Source: Methylophaga sp. (GTDB taxonomy: Bacteria; Pseudomonadota; Gammaproteobacteria; Nitrosococcales; Methylophagaceae). Taken from it: a stretch of 32,418 nt of DNA. Below, piece after piece: positions 1 to 10,715 of this stretch (positions are counted from its first letter, which is position 1; each line of letters opens with the position of its first letter). The notes under the pieces are model-generated. The model was not told the DNA's origin. It made no database searches and saw nothing but the letters and a program-made list of their open reading frames with translations. The position numbers and the translations under genes are program-made. The stretch lies in the NCBI GenBank assembly GCA_013139345.1, contig WTAY01000091.1:1-32418 (forward strand), read 5' to 3'.

Positions 1-8
1 ATAAAGCT

Positions 9-88
9 CGTCATCCCCGTGAAAACGGGGATCCAACGATAGTGGTTATTTTCACTGCCCATGGATTCCCATTTTCATGGGAATGACG
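9..88. repeat. Palindromic MITE/REP-like element
   Basis: 27-nt arms CGTCATCCCCGTGAAAACGGGGATCCA (9-35) and TGGATTCCCATTTTCATGGGAATGACG (62-88) are imperfect inverted repeats. Each arm is itself a hairpin (CCCCGT-GAAA-ACGGGG; CCCAT-TTTC-ATGGG). A related CGTCATCCC...GAATGACG element lies at 32183-32256. Confidence 0.8.
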
Positions 89-287
89 AAGTGAGAAACA
101 GGCAGCTTCATTGATTACGGGTATATATCCCCTGATTAAAAAAGTCTTTAGCCATACAACACTAAAACTCATCATCCTCACAATTATTTCTTAAAACTTA
201 TTCATAGTAAATCGAATCAAACTCACTCCTATGCTATTATTCCGTCTGGTTATCAGCCCAACATACAGCATCTAAAATGAGTTACAT

Positions 288-1562
288 TTGAAATTACTCT
301 ACACCACCCTATTTACACTTGGTCTGCCCTTTATTATTCTCCGTTTAATTTGGAGAGGATTCCGCGCTCCAGCCTACTGGCACAGATGGTCTGAACGCTT
401 TGGTTCAGCCCCCACGCTAACGCAAGGCCCCGTGATATGGATACATGCCGTCTCTGTCGGAGAAGTAGAGGCATGCCGACCTCTTGTGAAGGCATTGCAA
501 CTTGAATATCCAGCAAATCAGCTTCTTATTACCACAATGACACCCACGGGCAGTGCTCGCGTTAAGCTATTATTTGCTGATTCTGTAGCACACTGTTATC
601 TCCCCTATGATATTCCCTTTGCCATTAAGCGTTTTCTTAAGCGAACAAAGCCACAGTTTGGCATTATTATGGAAACGGAAATCTGGCCCAATCTATTAAG
701 TGTATGTTATCAGTCCAAGATTCCTTTAGTTTTAGCCAATGCGCGTATGTCAGAGCGTTCTGCAAAAGGTTATGCTCGATTTTCTAGCTTCACACGCTCT
801 ACTCTCCAACACTTATCCCTTATTGCATCTCAAGGACAAGATGATAAGAAACGTTTCCAACAATTAGGTACTGAAAGTAAGAACGTTCATGTTATCGGCA
901 ATTTGAAGTATGAGATTAACCTCCCTGCAAGCTTAAAAGAACAAGCATCGGCAATGCGTAATATGTGGGATAACAACCGTCCTGTTTTAGTTGCGGCAAG
1001 TACCCATGAAGGCGAGGAAGAAATGCTACTAAATGCAGCCCGTCAAATTCGTGCACACTTTGCTGATTTATTATTAATCATTGTCCCAAGACATCCTGAA
1101 CGCTTTGATCGTGTTTCAGCACTTGCACAGAAATCAGGAGTCAGAACCCTACGTCGTAGTGAGCATCGTCCCTGCCCTTCTGATACTCAAGTCTTAATCG
1201 TCGATACGATGGGGGAATTGCCCCTCTTTTATGCGACAAGTGACATTGCCTTTGTCGGAGGCAGTTTAGTAGCGCATGGTGGGCATAATATCTTAGAACC
1301 TGCGATATTAGGTCGAGCCGTTGTAACAGGGCCTCATTTCTTCAACTTTAATGACATCACTAAACAATTCCTTGCCGCCAATGCTGCTTTACAGGTCAAT
1401 AACACTGAAGAACTGGCTCAAACCGTTATCACCTTGCTACAGAACTCTCAACAACGTGCACAAATGGGGGAGGCAGGATTAAAACTGATAGCGACTAGCC
1501 AAGGAGCAAGCACACGTCTTGTAAACCTTATCAAACACAATATTACCCGTAATGAAAAATGA
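288..1562 (+). CDS. waaA: 3-deoxy-D-manno-octulosonic acid transferase
   Basis: 424 aa ORF, TTG start; motifs typical of WaaA/KdtA (HAVSVGEV, METEIWPN, VGGSLVAHGGHNILEPA). Confidence 0.95.
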   Translation: MKLLYTTLFTLGLPFIILRLIWRGFRAPAYWHRWSERFGSAPTLTQGPVIWIHAVSVGEVEACRPLVKALQLEYPANQLLITTMTPTGSARVKLLFADSVAHCYLPYDIPFAIKRFLKRTKPQFGIIMETEIWPNLLSVCYQSKIPLVLANARMSERSAKGYARFSSFTRSTLQHLSLIASQGQDDKKRFQQLGTESKNVHVIGNLKYEINLPASLKEQASAMRNMWDNNRPVLVAASTHEGEEEMLLNAARQIRAHFADLLLIIVPRHPERFDRVSALAQKSGVRTLRRSEHRPCPSDTQVLIVDTMGELPLFYATSDIAFVGGSLVAHGGHNILEPAILGRAVVTGPHFFNFNDITKQFLAANAALQVNNTEELAQTVITLLQNSQQRAQMGEAGLKLIATSQGASTRLVNLIKHNITRNEK

Positions 1563-2004
1563 TCAGTACTGGATGGCTCACGCCTTAACACTTGCTAAAC
1601 AAGCAGAACAGCAAGGTGAAGTACCGGTTGGTGCCGTCATTGTTCGTGATGGTGAACTGCTAGGAGAAGGTTGGAATCAGCCTATTAGTAGTCATGACCC
1701 GACCGCCCATGCTGAAATTCAAGCCCTACGAAATGCCTGTAATAAAGTCGAGAATTACCGCCTTCCCGAATCAACGCTCTATGTCACTCTCGAACCCTGC
1801 ATCATGTGTGCAGGAGCCATTGTTCACGCTCGTATTGACCGCGTTGTTTATGCCACAAAAGAACCTAAAACAGGTGCAGTAGGCAGTTGTTTCGATATAT
1901 TCAATACCCAACAACTTAATCATTATGTTCATTGTGAACATGGGATATTAGCAGATGAAAGTAGTGAACTATTACGCCATTTTTTCCAATCTCGGCGGCA
2001 GTAA
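1552..2004 (+). CDS. tadA: tRNA-specific adenosine deaminase
   Basis: 150 aa; HAEIQAL and TLEPCIMCAGAIVHARI zinc-deaminase motifs; overlaps the end of waaA. Confidence 0.95.
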   Translation: MKNDQYWMAHALTLAKQAEQQGEVPVGAVIVRDGELLGEGWNQPISSHDPTAHAEIQALRNACNKVENYRLPESTLYVTLEPCIMCAGAIVHARIDRVVYATKEPKTGAVGSCFDIFNTQQLNHYVHCEHGILADESSELLRHFFQSRRQ

Positions 2005-2009
2005 CAAGC

Positions 2010-2043
2010 CAATAAACCTACAAACATAGGCCTATTGCTTTTA
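2010..2043 (+). terminator. Putative terminator after tadA
   Basis: CAATAAACCTA / TAGGCCTATTG inverted repeat (9/11 paired) followed by CTTTT; lies between convergent tadA and trhP. Confidence 0.5.
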
Positions 2044-2049
2044 CTTTGT

Positions 2050-3414
2050 TTATAAGTAGCGAGCTAACAAACCTTTCTCAGGTACAGTTCCAGAGTAAGG
2101 TACTTTAACGTGATGGCCACTCCCTGGAGCAACATCAATTGCTTCGCCATTTTTATTGATTAACTTCTCAAGCGTAAATTCAATATTACCTTGTGGCAAA
2201 ATGAGTTCTAATTTATCGCCGATTGAGAACTTATTCTTAACGTCAATTTCCAAACATTGTGTTGCAGTATCGTAACCTGTAATCTCACCCACATACTGCT
2301 GACGGTCACTGCTTGAGTAGCCTTCCATATAATTTTGCTGCTCTTGCGTTGGATGACGTTGATAAAAACCATCGGTATAACCACGATTAGCTAAGTTATC
2401 TAACTTACCAATCAATGTCGGATCAAACTTATTACCTGCCATCGCATCATCAATCGCACGGCGATAAATTTGTGCTGTACGCGACACATAATAAATAGAC
2501 TTAGTTCGCCCTTCGATTTTTAGTGAATCCACACCAATCTTAGCTAAACGCTCAATATGTTGAATGGCACGTAAATCTTTTGAGTTCATGATGTATGTGC
2601 CATGCTCATCTTCAAAGATAGGCATTAATTCACCGGGGCGATTGGCCTCTTCAATCAGATAAATATCATCTGCTAGAGGATGTCGTTCTTGGCTACCACA
2701 ATCAGAAAAGGCATTTTGATTATTCATCGCATCAAATGCCTTAAACTCAATCTTTTGTGGTGAATCATCATTGCCATCACTACCATGCGTTTTATAGTCC
2801 CAACGACATGAATTGGTGCATGAACCTTGATTAGGATCGCGGTGATTAAAGTAACCAGACAATAAGCAGCGACCAGAATAAGCAATACATAATGCACCAT
2901 GTACAAACACTTCAATTTCCATTTCTGGACAAAGTTGACGAATCTCCTCAATCTCATCAAGTGATAGTTCACGTGACAAAATCACGCGACTAACGCCAAC
3001 TGAATGCCAAAACTTAACCGCTTGCCAGTTAACTGTATTTGCTTGAACAGATAAATGAATCGGCATTTCAGGCCAACGTTCACGCACCATCATAATCAAG
3101 CCTGGATCGGCCATAATAAGAGCATCAGGTTTCATCGCAATAACCGGTTCCATATCTGCCATATAGGTTTTAACTTTAGCGTTATGCGGCATCAAGTTAC
3201 TTGCGACAAAAAACTGTTTACCTAATGCATGCGCTTCTTCAATACCTTGTGCTAAAACAGGTAATTTATGAAAATCATTATTTCGTACGCGTAGGCTATA
3301 CCTAGGCTGTCCGGCATACACGGCATCTGCCCCATAGGCATAGGCATAACGCATATGTTGCAAACTACCTGCAGGCAACAATAACTCTGGCGTATTCATA
3401 CTCTTTATTTCCAA
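2050..3414 (-). CDS. trhP: U32 family peptidase-like tRNA hydroxylation protein (YegQ/TrhP type)
   Basis: 454 aa; PELLLPAGSLQHMRYAYAYGADAVYAGQPRYSLRVRNNDF N-terminus and EVFVHGALCIAYSGRCLLSGY U32 signature. Confidence 0.92.
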   Translation of the reverse strand: MEIKSMNTPELLLPAGSLQHMRYAYAYGADAVYAGQPRYSLRVRNNDFHKLPVLAQGIEEAHALGKQFFVASNLMPHNAKVKTYMADMEPVIAMKPDALIMADPGLIMMVRERWPEMPIHLSVQANTVNWQAVKFWHSVGVSRVILSRELSLDEIEEIRQLCPEMEIEVFVHGALCIAYSGRCLLSGYFNHRDPNQGSCTNSCRWDYKTHGSDGNDDSPQKIEFKAFDAMNNQNAFSDCGSQERHPLADDIYLIEEANRPGELMPIFEDEHGTYIMNSKDLRAIQHIERLAKIGVDSLKIEGRTKSIYYVSRTAQIYRRAIDDAMAGNKFDPTLIGKLDNLANRGYTDGFYQRHPTQEQQNYMEGYSSSDRQQYVGEITGYDTATQCLEIDVKNKFSIGDKLELILPQGNIEFTLEKLINKNGEAIDVAPGSGHHVKVPYSGTVPEKGLLARYL

Positions 3415-3553
3415 GCTAAATCAAGGTAAGGGATTATAAGCTATTTATGAAAAAATCCAATAAAAACAATATGATTAGTTATCACAGAACTTAAACCGTG
3501 CAAAACTGGTCATATCACGAGATAATCAGACATCTCAATTTACGGGAATTCTT

Positions 3554-4963
3554 TTGAAATTTTTTAGCCTATTACTCGTATCATTAACATTCCTTATTGC
3601 CTGTGGTGAAGCGCAACCCCACCTAGAAGAAATTCGTGAACGCGGTGAACTGCGCGTTCTTAGTCGTTATGGGCCGACAAGTTATTATGTCAAAGGCGAG
3701 TCATTAGCTGGTTTCGAGTATGAACTAGCAGGAAAATTTGCCACTCACCTTAATGTAAAACTCAAAATTATTGTGCCTGATAATTTAGGCAATATGCTGC
3801 ACTTAATAGAGCAAGGTAAAGCAGATATTGCTGCGGCAGGACTTACAATTACCCCAGCACGAAAAGATATCATACGTTTTGGTCCCGTCTATCAAGAAGT
3901 GTCACAACAGCTGGTCTACCGTCAGGGAACAAGAAAACCAAAGGACATTACCGCTTTAGCCGATGGCCAACTAGAAGTCGTTGCTAACAGTAGCCACGTT
4001 GAGCAGTTACACTCTCATCGACAGGAGATCCCAACTCTTAGCTGGACAGAAAATGAAGAATTAGATAGCAGTGGTTTATTAGAGCTTGTGCAGCTAGAAA
4101 TGATTGATTACACCATTGCAGATTCAAATGAAATTGCTGCTAACCGACCACATTTTCCTGAACTTCGTGTTGCCTTTAATATATCTGAACCTCAACCTTT
4201 AGCATGGGCAATGCCCTTGGCAGAAGATGGCTCTCTTTATAATGAAATGGCTTTATTCTTTGAGAATATTGAAGAATCAGGAGAGCTAGATCGTTTGATA
4301 GAAAAATATTACGGTCATATTCGTCGTTTTGATTATGTCGATACACGAGCAATTCACCGTAAAATATTAACCCAACTGCCTAAATATCAATCATTATTTG
4401 AACAAGCTGCAATAGAACATGGCTTTGACTGGCGACTCATTGCGGCTATCTCATATCAAGAATCACATTGGGATCCAAAAGCAATATCAAGCACAGGCGT
4501 TAAAGGTTTAATGATGCTGACTTTGGCAACAGCCAAACAAATGAAAATTGATAATCGTGAAGATCCTGTACAAAGTGTTTCAGCAGGAGTTGCCTACCTC
4601 GCCTCAATAAAAAAACGACTTCCTGAACAAATTAAAAATGAACAAGATAGGTTCTGGATGGCATTAGCATCCTATAATATTGGTCTGGGCCATTTAGAAG
4701 ATGCCCGGGTGTTAACTCAAAGGGATGGAAAAAACCCCAATCTTTGGACTGATGTAAAACAATACCTTCCTTTATTAGCTAAAAAGAAATGGTATAAGAA
4801 AACGAAACATGGCTACGCACGTGGTGGTGAACCCGTTCGTTATATTGAGAATATTCGTCGTTATTATGATATTTTATTACAAACGCCACTCTCAGGTAGC
4901 ACAATACGTATAGACGACGATGCAGATGCGACGAATAAACATACAGCACCTGCAGCATTGTAA
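3554..4963 (+). CDS. mltF: Membrane-bound lytic murein transglycosylase F
   Basis: 469 aa; lipoprotein-like N-terminus (FLIACGEA), extracellular solute-binding domain, then SLT domain (ISYQESHWDPKAISSTGVKGLMML). TTG start. Confidence 0.93.
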   Translation: MKFFSLLLVSLTFLIACGEAQPHLEEIRERGELRVLSRYGPTSYYVKGESLAGFEYELAGKFATHLNVKLKIIVPDNLGNMLHLIEQGKADIAAAGLTITPARKDIIRFGPVYQEVSQQLVYRQGTRKPKDITALADGQLEVVANSSHVEQLHSHRQEIPTLSWTENEELDSSGLLELVQLEMIDYTIADSNEIAANRPHFPELRVAFNISEPQPLAWAMPLAEDGSLYNEMALFFENIEESGELDRLIEKYYGHIRRFDYVDTRAIHRKILTQLPKYQSLFEQAAIEHGFDWRLIAAISYQESHWDPKAISSTGVKGLMMLTLATAKQMKIDNREDPVQSVSAGVAYLASIKKRLPEQIKNEQDRFWMALASYNIGLGHLEDARVLTQRDGKNPNLWTDVKQYLPLLAKKKWYKKTKHGYARGGEPVRYIENIRRYYDILLQTPLSGSTIRIDDDADATNKHTAPAAL

Positions 4964-4979
4964 TTAAAGGACTTTGTCG

Positions 4980-6590
4980 ATGGCCAATGATGTAGCGCAG
5001 CAACTTGAAGAATGGAAGCAAAAATACTATCACTCCATCACCGATCTAGAAAAACAACAAAGCTATGACGAACTCCTACAGCGTAGCTTAGCTCGCTTGG
5101 CCTTAGCTGCACAAGGCTTAGATCCTGCTCTCGATCGACAATTAAAGTCCCTTCGTAATGTCTTGCGAGGTAAAAGTGATCAAGCTGAAATTGAGCAAAT
5201 TCTAGAGCAAATGGAAAAAGCCATTGCTAGAATGGAGAGTAATAAAAGCACTGATAATACTCTATCAACAGGACAAATACTTGCTGATTTATTACTCACT
5301 CTAAAACTCCCTAAAGCCTTTAAATCTAAAGCAAAAAATCTATCAAAACAGTTCAAGGCTACAGACAATGATAATATTAAACCGATCATGCCTGAGCTTT
5401 TATCATTACTTGATAATTGCTTAAATAGCGCATCAAGCACGTCATCCTCAGGTCTAGGCTTTAACCTTTTTGGTTTAGGAAAAACCACAGAAAAAGAAAG
5501 TCCCCCTCCTGAAGATAGCCAAGATGAAGTAGACAATGCTGAACATGAAATGCCAGCTCATCTGGTGTTAATGCAGTTACTAGAACGCCTAGCATTACCT
5601 ACTGAGTTAAGTAAAAAAGCAACGAAGATTCGTCATCAAATAGAAACAGGGATTGAGCAATCTCAAATCCCCCATATTATTAATGATATTGCAGAGATTG
5701 TGAGTAGCTTAGGTTCACAAGCTGTAACAGAAAAACAAGAATATGAAGAATTTTTAAAAACACTCACATCTCGCCTAGCTGAACTTGATCAGCACATAAG
5801 GCAAACAAGTGATGAAGACAGTAAAGCATTCAAAGAGCGTCATGTTATTAGCCAAGCCGTTGAAGAAGAGGTATCAGGCCTACGTAGTCACGTTGAAGAT
5901 GCTGATGACCTAGAACAATTAAAATCATCTGTTAGTGGTCGACTTGATGTGCTTAATCAACACTTTGAGAAATATCGAAAGTCAGATCATGACCGTTTTG
6001 AACAGTCTCAACTTCAAATTCAGGCGCTTAACCAACGTCTACAAAGTATGGAGCAAGAAAGTACCGAATTACGTAAATCAGCTGAAGAGTCGCGTGAACT
6101 TGCACTTAAGGATGCATTAACAGGTATTTGGAACCGCCAAGCACTTAACGAAGATTTAGAAAAAGAATTTACTCGTTGGCAGCGTTATCAAAAACCACTC
6201 AGTATTGTCGTATGGGATATCGACTTCTTCAAGCGAGTTAACGATAATTACGGCCATGCTGCTGGCGATAAAGTATTAAAAACAATCGCCCGTATTTTTA
6301 TGCAAGCTACCCGTGATGCAGACTTTATTGCTCGTTTTGGTGGTGAAGAGTTTGTCGGTGTATTCCCTGAAACGAGACTAGAAGATGCACTGAGCTTAGC
6401 AAATAAAATCAGGCAGAAAATCGAAACCTCTAAGTTTCATTATGAAAACAAACCCGTGCCTATTACAGCGTCGGCTGGGCTTGCCACCTTTCGTCCTAAT
6501 GACACTATAGATGATGTATTTAAACGGGCTGATGCGGCACTCTATCGTGCCAAAGAAGCAGGTCGTAACCGCTGTATTGCAGATGATTAA
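4980..6590 (+). CDS. Diguanylate cyclase with long alpha-helical/coiled-coil N-terminal region
   Basis: C-terminal GGDEF domain (DALTGIWNRQAL, DIDFFKRVNDNYGHAAGD, RFGGEEFVGVFPET). ATG at 4980 preferred over the TTG at 4974 in the ORF track (upstream AAAGGA). Confidence 0.9.
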   Translation: MANDVAQQLEEWKQKYYHSITDLEKQQSYDELLQRSLARLALAAQGLDPALDRQLKSLRNVLRGKSDQAEIEQILEQMEKAIARMESNKSTDNTLSTGQILADLLLTLKLPKAFKSKAKNLSKQFKATDNDNIKPIMPELLSLLDNCLNSASSTSSSGLGFNLFGLGKTTEKESPPPEDSQDEVDNAEHEMPAHLVLMQLLERLALPTELSKKATKIRHQIETGIEQSQIPHIINDIAEIVSSLGSQAVTEKQEYEEFLKTLTSRLAELDQHIRQTSDEDSKAFKERHVISQAVEEEVSGLRSHVEDADDLEQLKSSVSGRLDVLNQHFEKYRKSDHDRFEQSQLQIQALNQRLQSMEQESTELRKSAEESRELALKDALTGIWNRQALNEDLEKEFTRWQRYQKPLSIVVWDIDFFKRVNDNYGHAAGDKVLKTIARIFMQATRDADFIARFGGEEFVGVFPETRLEDALSLANKIRQKIETSKFHYENKPVPITASAGLATFRPNDTIDDVFKRADAALYRAKEAGRNRCIADD

Positions 6591-6655
6591 ATGCGATACC
6601 TGTTATCCATGAAGACGCATAACACCAGATTAATGATTGGCATTTAGCTTTTCCC

Positions 6656-6777
6656 CCTCATCCCAACCTTCTCCCTCGAGGGAGAAGGAGCTAAAACTCC
6701 CTCTCCTGTTGGAGAGGGTTGGGGTGAGGAGGTAAAATTAAGGGTTAACCTGCATCTTGAATGGTAACGGGTATATA
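6656..6777. repeat. Composite dispersed repeat, copy 1
   Basis: CTCATCCCAACCTTCTCCCTCGAGGGAGAAGGAGCTAAAACTCCCTCTCCTGTTGGAGAGGGTTGGGGTGAGGAG...CCTGCATCTTGAATGGTAACGGGTATATA. Nearly identical in inverse orientation at 32289-32418. Lies between convergent genes. Confidence 0.9.
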
Positions 6778-6813
6778 AAGCTGATAGATTATCAGCCTAT
6801 AGAAACGTTGTAC

Positions 6814-7446
6814 TTATTTAGCAGATTCTTTTTGGATTAAGAAATCAACTGTATTTAACATCTCAGTCATGCCGCCAGCTAAGGGGGCTTCAGTACGGTA
6901 CCGACCATTTACAATCATGGCAGGCACACCTGTAATACCCGATGTTTGACTCAGCATTAATGCTTTTTTCACTTTAGCGACAACACTCATTGATTTCATT
7001 GTTTTAGCAAATGATTCACGGTCAATATCTTGCTCAGCAACAAAATCAAGTAACTGTTCTTCAGTTTGTAAGCGACGCTTTTCAACATGAATCGCGTTAA
7101 ACAATAATGGATGTAATTTTTCTAAGTTACCCGTTGCTTCAGCAGCATAAAACACACGTGCTAACTGCATCCAACTATCACGAAAAATCGCAGGAACATG
7201 TTTAAACGTTACATTTTCTGGCAATGTTTTTTTCCAAAGTTCTACTTGAGGATCTAAACGGAAACAATGAGGACAGCTGTACGAGAACAACTCAATTACT
7301 TCAATCTTATCTTCAGAGTTTGTTGCTAAGCGAGTAGGTGTCGCTTTGTAATGCACGCCATCAATAAATGCCTCAGGCATTGCCATTGATGATAGTGGTA
7401 ATAATGATGCACTTAATAATAGTGCCGCTGTAATCATTTTTTTCAT
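6814..7446 (-). CDS. dsbA: Thiol:disulfide interchange protein DsbA
   Basis: 210 aa; signal peptide, thioredoxin-like active site FSYSCPHCFRLDPQ, cis-Pro region GVPAMIVNGRY. Confidence 0.93.
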   Translation of the reverse strand: MKKMITAALLLSASLLPLSSMAMPEAFIDGVHYKATPTRLATNSEDKIEVIELFSYSCPHCFRLDPQVELWKKTLPENVTFKHVPAIFRDSWMQLARVFYAAEATGNLEKLHPLLFNAIHVEKRRLQTEEQLLDFVAEQDIDRESFAKTMKSMSVVAKVKKALMLSQTSGITGVPAMIVNGRYRTEAPLAGGMTEMLNTVDFLIQKESAK

Positions 7447-7471
7447 ACTGTTATATCCTTTAATCTAATTT

Positions 7472-8629
7472 TTATAGTGTGCCGTATGAGTGTAGACCCG
7501 ACAAGAACATATTCACGCCCAAGAAGGCAAATAAAGTAACAAATAAGCCTATTACAGCCCACCATGCCATTGGTCTACCATGCCAGCCTTTTGTCATTCT
7601 CATATGTAACCATGCGGCGTAATTTAACCAAACAATAAGCGCCCATGTTTCTTTTGGATCCCACGACCAGTAACCGCCCCATGCTTCAGCGGCCCATAAG
7701 GCACCCAATACTGTTGCTACAGTAAAGAAGGCAAATCCTAATGCAATGGATTTATACATCAAATCATCCATCACACTGAGGTCAGGTAATCCAGTTGCCA
7801 AGACGTTTTGAGGCCTTATCTTTTCTATTGATGATTTAATTAAATACGCAACACCAATCATTGCCGCCATAGCAAATGCACCATAGCCGACAAAGTTTGC
7901 TGGCACATGAATCTTCATCCAATAACTTTGCAATGCAGGCACTAAAGGTTGAATCTCATGAGCACCTTTACCAAAGGTATACCAAAGTTGGAAGGCAACC
8001 GCGGCACTAATCACCAATAAAACAAAGCCACCTAAACTACGCGTTTTATAACGGCGCTCATAGAACAAATAGAGTAATGCAGTAATAACAGCAAAAAGAA
8101 TAAAGACTTCATATAAATTACTAACAGGAATATGGCCAACATCATGGCTAATTAAATACGATTCACGCCAGCGAACCATCAGTCCAATCATGCCCATTGT
8201 TGCGGCTGACCACGTTAATGCTGAAGCAACCTTCTCCGTGAAGTCTGAACGCATAAATAAACCGGCAAAATAAGCAACGGTTGCCATCACAAATAAAGCA
8301 CTCATCCACATAAATGCAGACTGACTGGCTAAAATATAGTTTAAAAAGAAATCTGTTTCACCTAATGCTAAGTCTTGTCCATATCGCCATATACTTAGAA
8401 AGCTAAGTAATGTGACAGCAATAACATGACGACGGAAACCTGACCAGTTCTGGCCTAATAGAGCCAAGCTCACCGCAGTTAAGACAACAATACCTATTTC
8501 GTAACTATCAAAAACGCTTGAATAAAGCATTAATAGAACGACAGCCGCAATAGCCATTAGCCCACGCCACGACCATTGTGCTAATGCCGTGTCATTATCA
8601 ATATTCAGTGTGTTTATACGATTTCTCAT
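7472..8629 (-). CDS. ccsA: Cytochrome c biogenesis protein CcsA/ResC
   Basis: 385 aa polytopic; WWD-type motif WAAEAWGGYWSWDPKETWALIVWLNYAAWLHMR. Confidence 0.93.
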   Translation of the reverse strand: MRNRINTLNIDNDTALAQWSWRGLMAIAAVVLLMLYSSVFDSYEIGIVVLTAVSLALLGQNWSGFRRHVIAVTLLSFLSIWRYGQDLALGETDFFLNYILASQSAFMWMSALFVMATVAYFAGLFMRSDFTEKVASALTWSAATMGMIGLMVRWRESYLISHDVGHIPVSNLYEVFILFAVITALLYLFYERRYKTRSLGGFVLLVISAAVAFQLWYTFGKGAHEIQPLVPALQSYWMKIHVPANFVGYGAFAMAAMIGVAYLIKSSIEKIRPQNVLATGLPDLSVMDDLMYKSIALGFAFFTVATVLGALWAAEAWGGYWSWDPKETWALIVWLNYAAWLHMRMTKGWHGRPMAWWAVIGLFVTLFAFLGVNMFLSGLHSYGTL

Positions 8630-8667
8630 TAACTGTTCTCTATTTTATACAAGGTTTAAGAACCTAA

Positions 8668-10701
8668 TTATTGCTGAGAGTTCCCAGATACCTGTTTTAA
8701 TTGTTCACTAATCTGATCAAAAAACAGGTCAAATTCACGCGGGTTACGATTACTCATGCCTGCTAGAACGATATTGGCACCGTTATTCTTGTTCTTTACA
8801 ATCGCCCAAAAGCGACGCTGAGGTAAATAAAACAATAAGAATACACCGATAATTAACAAGGCACAGCCTAAATACACCGTAGATTTACCCGGTGAATGTG
8901 TCACTTGTAAACCACTAGCTTCAACATGCTCAAAGTCTGCCAGCAAGAAGTAGACAGGTGAACCGTAACGAGAAAAGCTGCCAATTGCATCAACAGCATC
9001 TTGTAAAAAGGTAAGCTGCTGGTCAGTATCGGCGTTTGATTCTGTTGGCTCCATGCCACTAAAATAAATCCGCGCTAACATTTCATTCAACATGCTGACA
9101 TATGCAGCTCCTAACGTATCACGTTCGGCTTCAGGCAATGTCGTATCAATAAATGTGGCAACTTTCGTAAAACCACCAGCCATAAATATCTCAACAAGGC
9201 CGCTTAGTGATTCTTGTAAACTCTGCTCCAATTTATCATCTTTATCTTCCATAGGTGATAAGGTTTCCAACATCATTTGATGCGCAATAGAGTCAACAAG
9301 TTCATCATCATGTAAACGTTTTAAGAATTGATTAAAATCAGTTAACTCACCATCTGAATCAAGAGGAAGATAGAGATAACCGAACTCTTCTGCTGGACTT
9401 GAACGCACACCACTTAAATAAAAGTCTCTACCATTTCGTGGTACTGGCAGCATATAGTTTAAATATTCACGAGCCTCACCTGTTTTTGAACGTAACTTAA
9501 ACCCAAAACTTGGGCCAAAATTACGTAAATTGCTAGGATCATCTTCTGTCGGATCGGGATTAATATTAAAAGGTCGGAATGATAAGACCTCTAAACGTGC
9601 ACTCTCCTCACCCCAATGCATTTGTCGGTTTTCAAATACTTTGGTCTCAAAAGTAAATGGCTCATGTCCAGCGCCACTATCTAATGGCCACGCTTCCAAT
9701 GACAAGCCCGTACCGCCATCACTAAAGCTTGCTTGATAAATCGAATAGCCCTTATAAATCAAAGGGTGGTTAACAGAAATAGTAACTTCTAAGGGGTGTT
9801 CTAACTCATCATCATATAAAACCAAATCAGTTTCAAAGGACTTTGGTTGCCCCGTCGCATAATGTTCAATGCGGAAGTCTTTTACTTCTAGTTTAAAGGG
9901 AAGTTCTTGTACCAAATAACCATCACGCATCGCGAGAAATGCAACTTCAGATGAGCGCCCTTCAGGAATATGAATACTGCCTCTAAATGCATTTGATCCC
10001 ACTGGCAGACGACTGATGGCTGGAACTTGATTTGTCGGCAAGTCACGCGTTTCAATTTGTATGCGCCCCTGCCATTCAGCCAATTTCAACGGTAAATTGC
10101 TATCTAACAAGCCACCCAAACAAATAATAATAATCGCCATATGAGTGAAGATATAACCTAAGCGGTTCATTCCGCCACGCATTGACGAGATGAGGATCCC
10201 ATTCTCTTTTTCTGTTTGTTTTACGCGAAAACCTTGCTCACTCAACTCTGTAGCTAATTTATTAACACTCTCGTCAACGGATGAAGTCACATCCCATTCC
10301 TGACTATGGTGCATGGCCTTAAGTGATTTTTCTTGCACATGGGTACGCAAATTCCACATGTCTTTTATCATGCTTGGCGTATGGCGAATCACACAGACAG
10401 ATGTTGAAATGACCAATAACGTTAAAATCGCTAAAAACCACAACGAGCTATACACATCATAAAGCCCCGCTGATTCAAATACATCAAACCAAAATGGGCC
10501 AAATTTAATGAGATAATCGGTATAAGGTTGATTTTGTTGCAGAACCGTACCGATAACTGATGCTATTGCGAGTGCAAGTAACAAGGTAATGGCAAGATCC
10601 ATCGAGCCAAGAAAATGGAAAATTCTCTGGCCAAAGGAATGGCGTGGAGTAGAAGTACGGCTTTCATCAGACATAGAAGGTAAACCATTTAAAGTTGGCA
10701 T
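8668..10701 (-). CDS. resB: Cytochrome c biogenesis protein ResB/Ccs1
   Basis: 677 aa; FLGSMDLAITLLLALAIASVIGTVLQQNQP N-terminal ResB signature; adjacent to ccsA. Start could be internal (MSDESRTS, about 10674). Confidence 0.92.
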   Translation of the reverse strand: MPTLNGLPSMSDESRTSTPRHSFGQRIFHFLGSMDLAITLLLALAIASVIGTVLQQNQPYTDYLIKFGPFWFDVFESAGLYDVYSSLWFLAILTLLVISTSVCVIRHTPSMIKDMWNLRTHVQEKSLKAMHHSQEWDVTSSVDESVNKLATELSEQGFRVKQTEKENGILISSMRGGMNRLGYIFTHMAIIIICLGGLLDSNLPLKLAEWQGRIQIETRDLPTNQVPAISRLPVGSNAFRGSIHIPEGRSSEVAFLAMRDGYLVQELPFKLEVKDFRIEHYATGQPKSFETDLVLYDDELEHPLEVTISVNHPLIYKGYSIYQASFSDGGTGLSLEAWPLDSGAGHEPFTFETKVFENRQMHWGEESARLEVLSFRPFNINPDPTEDDPSNLRNFGPSFGFKLRSKTGEAREYLNYMLPVPRNGRDFYLSGVRSSPAEEFGYLYLPLDSDGELTDFNQFLKRLHDDELVDSIAHQMMLETLSPMEDKDDKLEQSLQESLSGLVEIFMAGGFTKVATFIDTTLPEAERDTLGAAYVSMLNEMLARIYFSGMEPTESNADTDQQLTFLQDAVDAIGSFSRYGSPVYFLLADFEHVEASGLQVTHSPGKSTVYLGCALLIIGVFLLFYLPQRRFWAIVKNKNNGANIVLAGMSNRNPREFDLFFDQISEQLKQVSGNSQQ

Positions 10702-10715
10702 ATGCTAATGCCAAA

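Noticed and set aside
9-88. Possible CRISPR repeat
   Set aside because: Only one palindromic unit with no regularly spaced repeats; no cas genes. REP/MITE-like.
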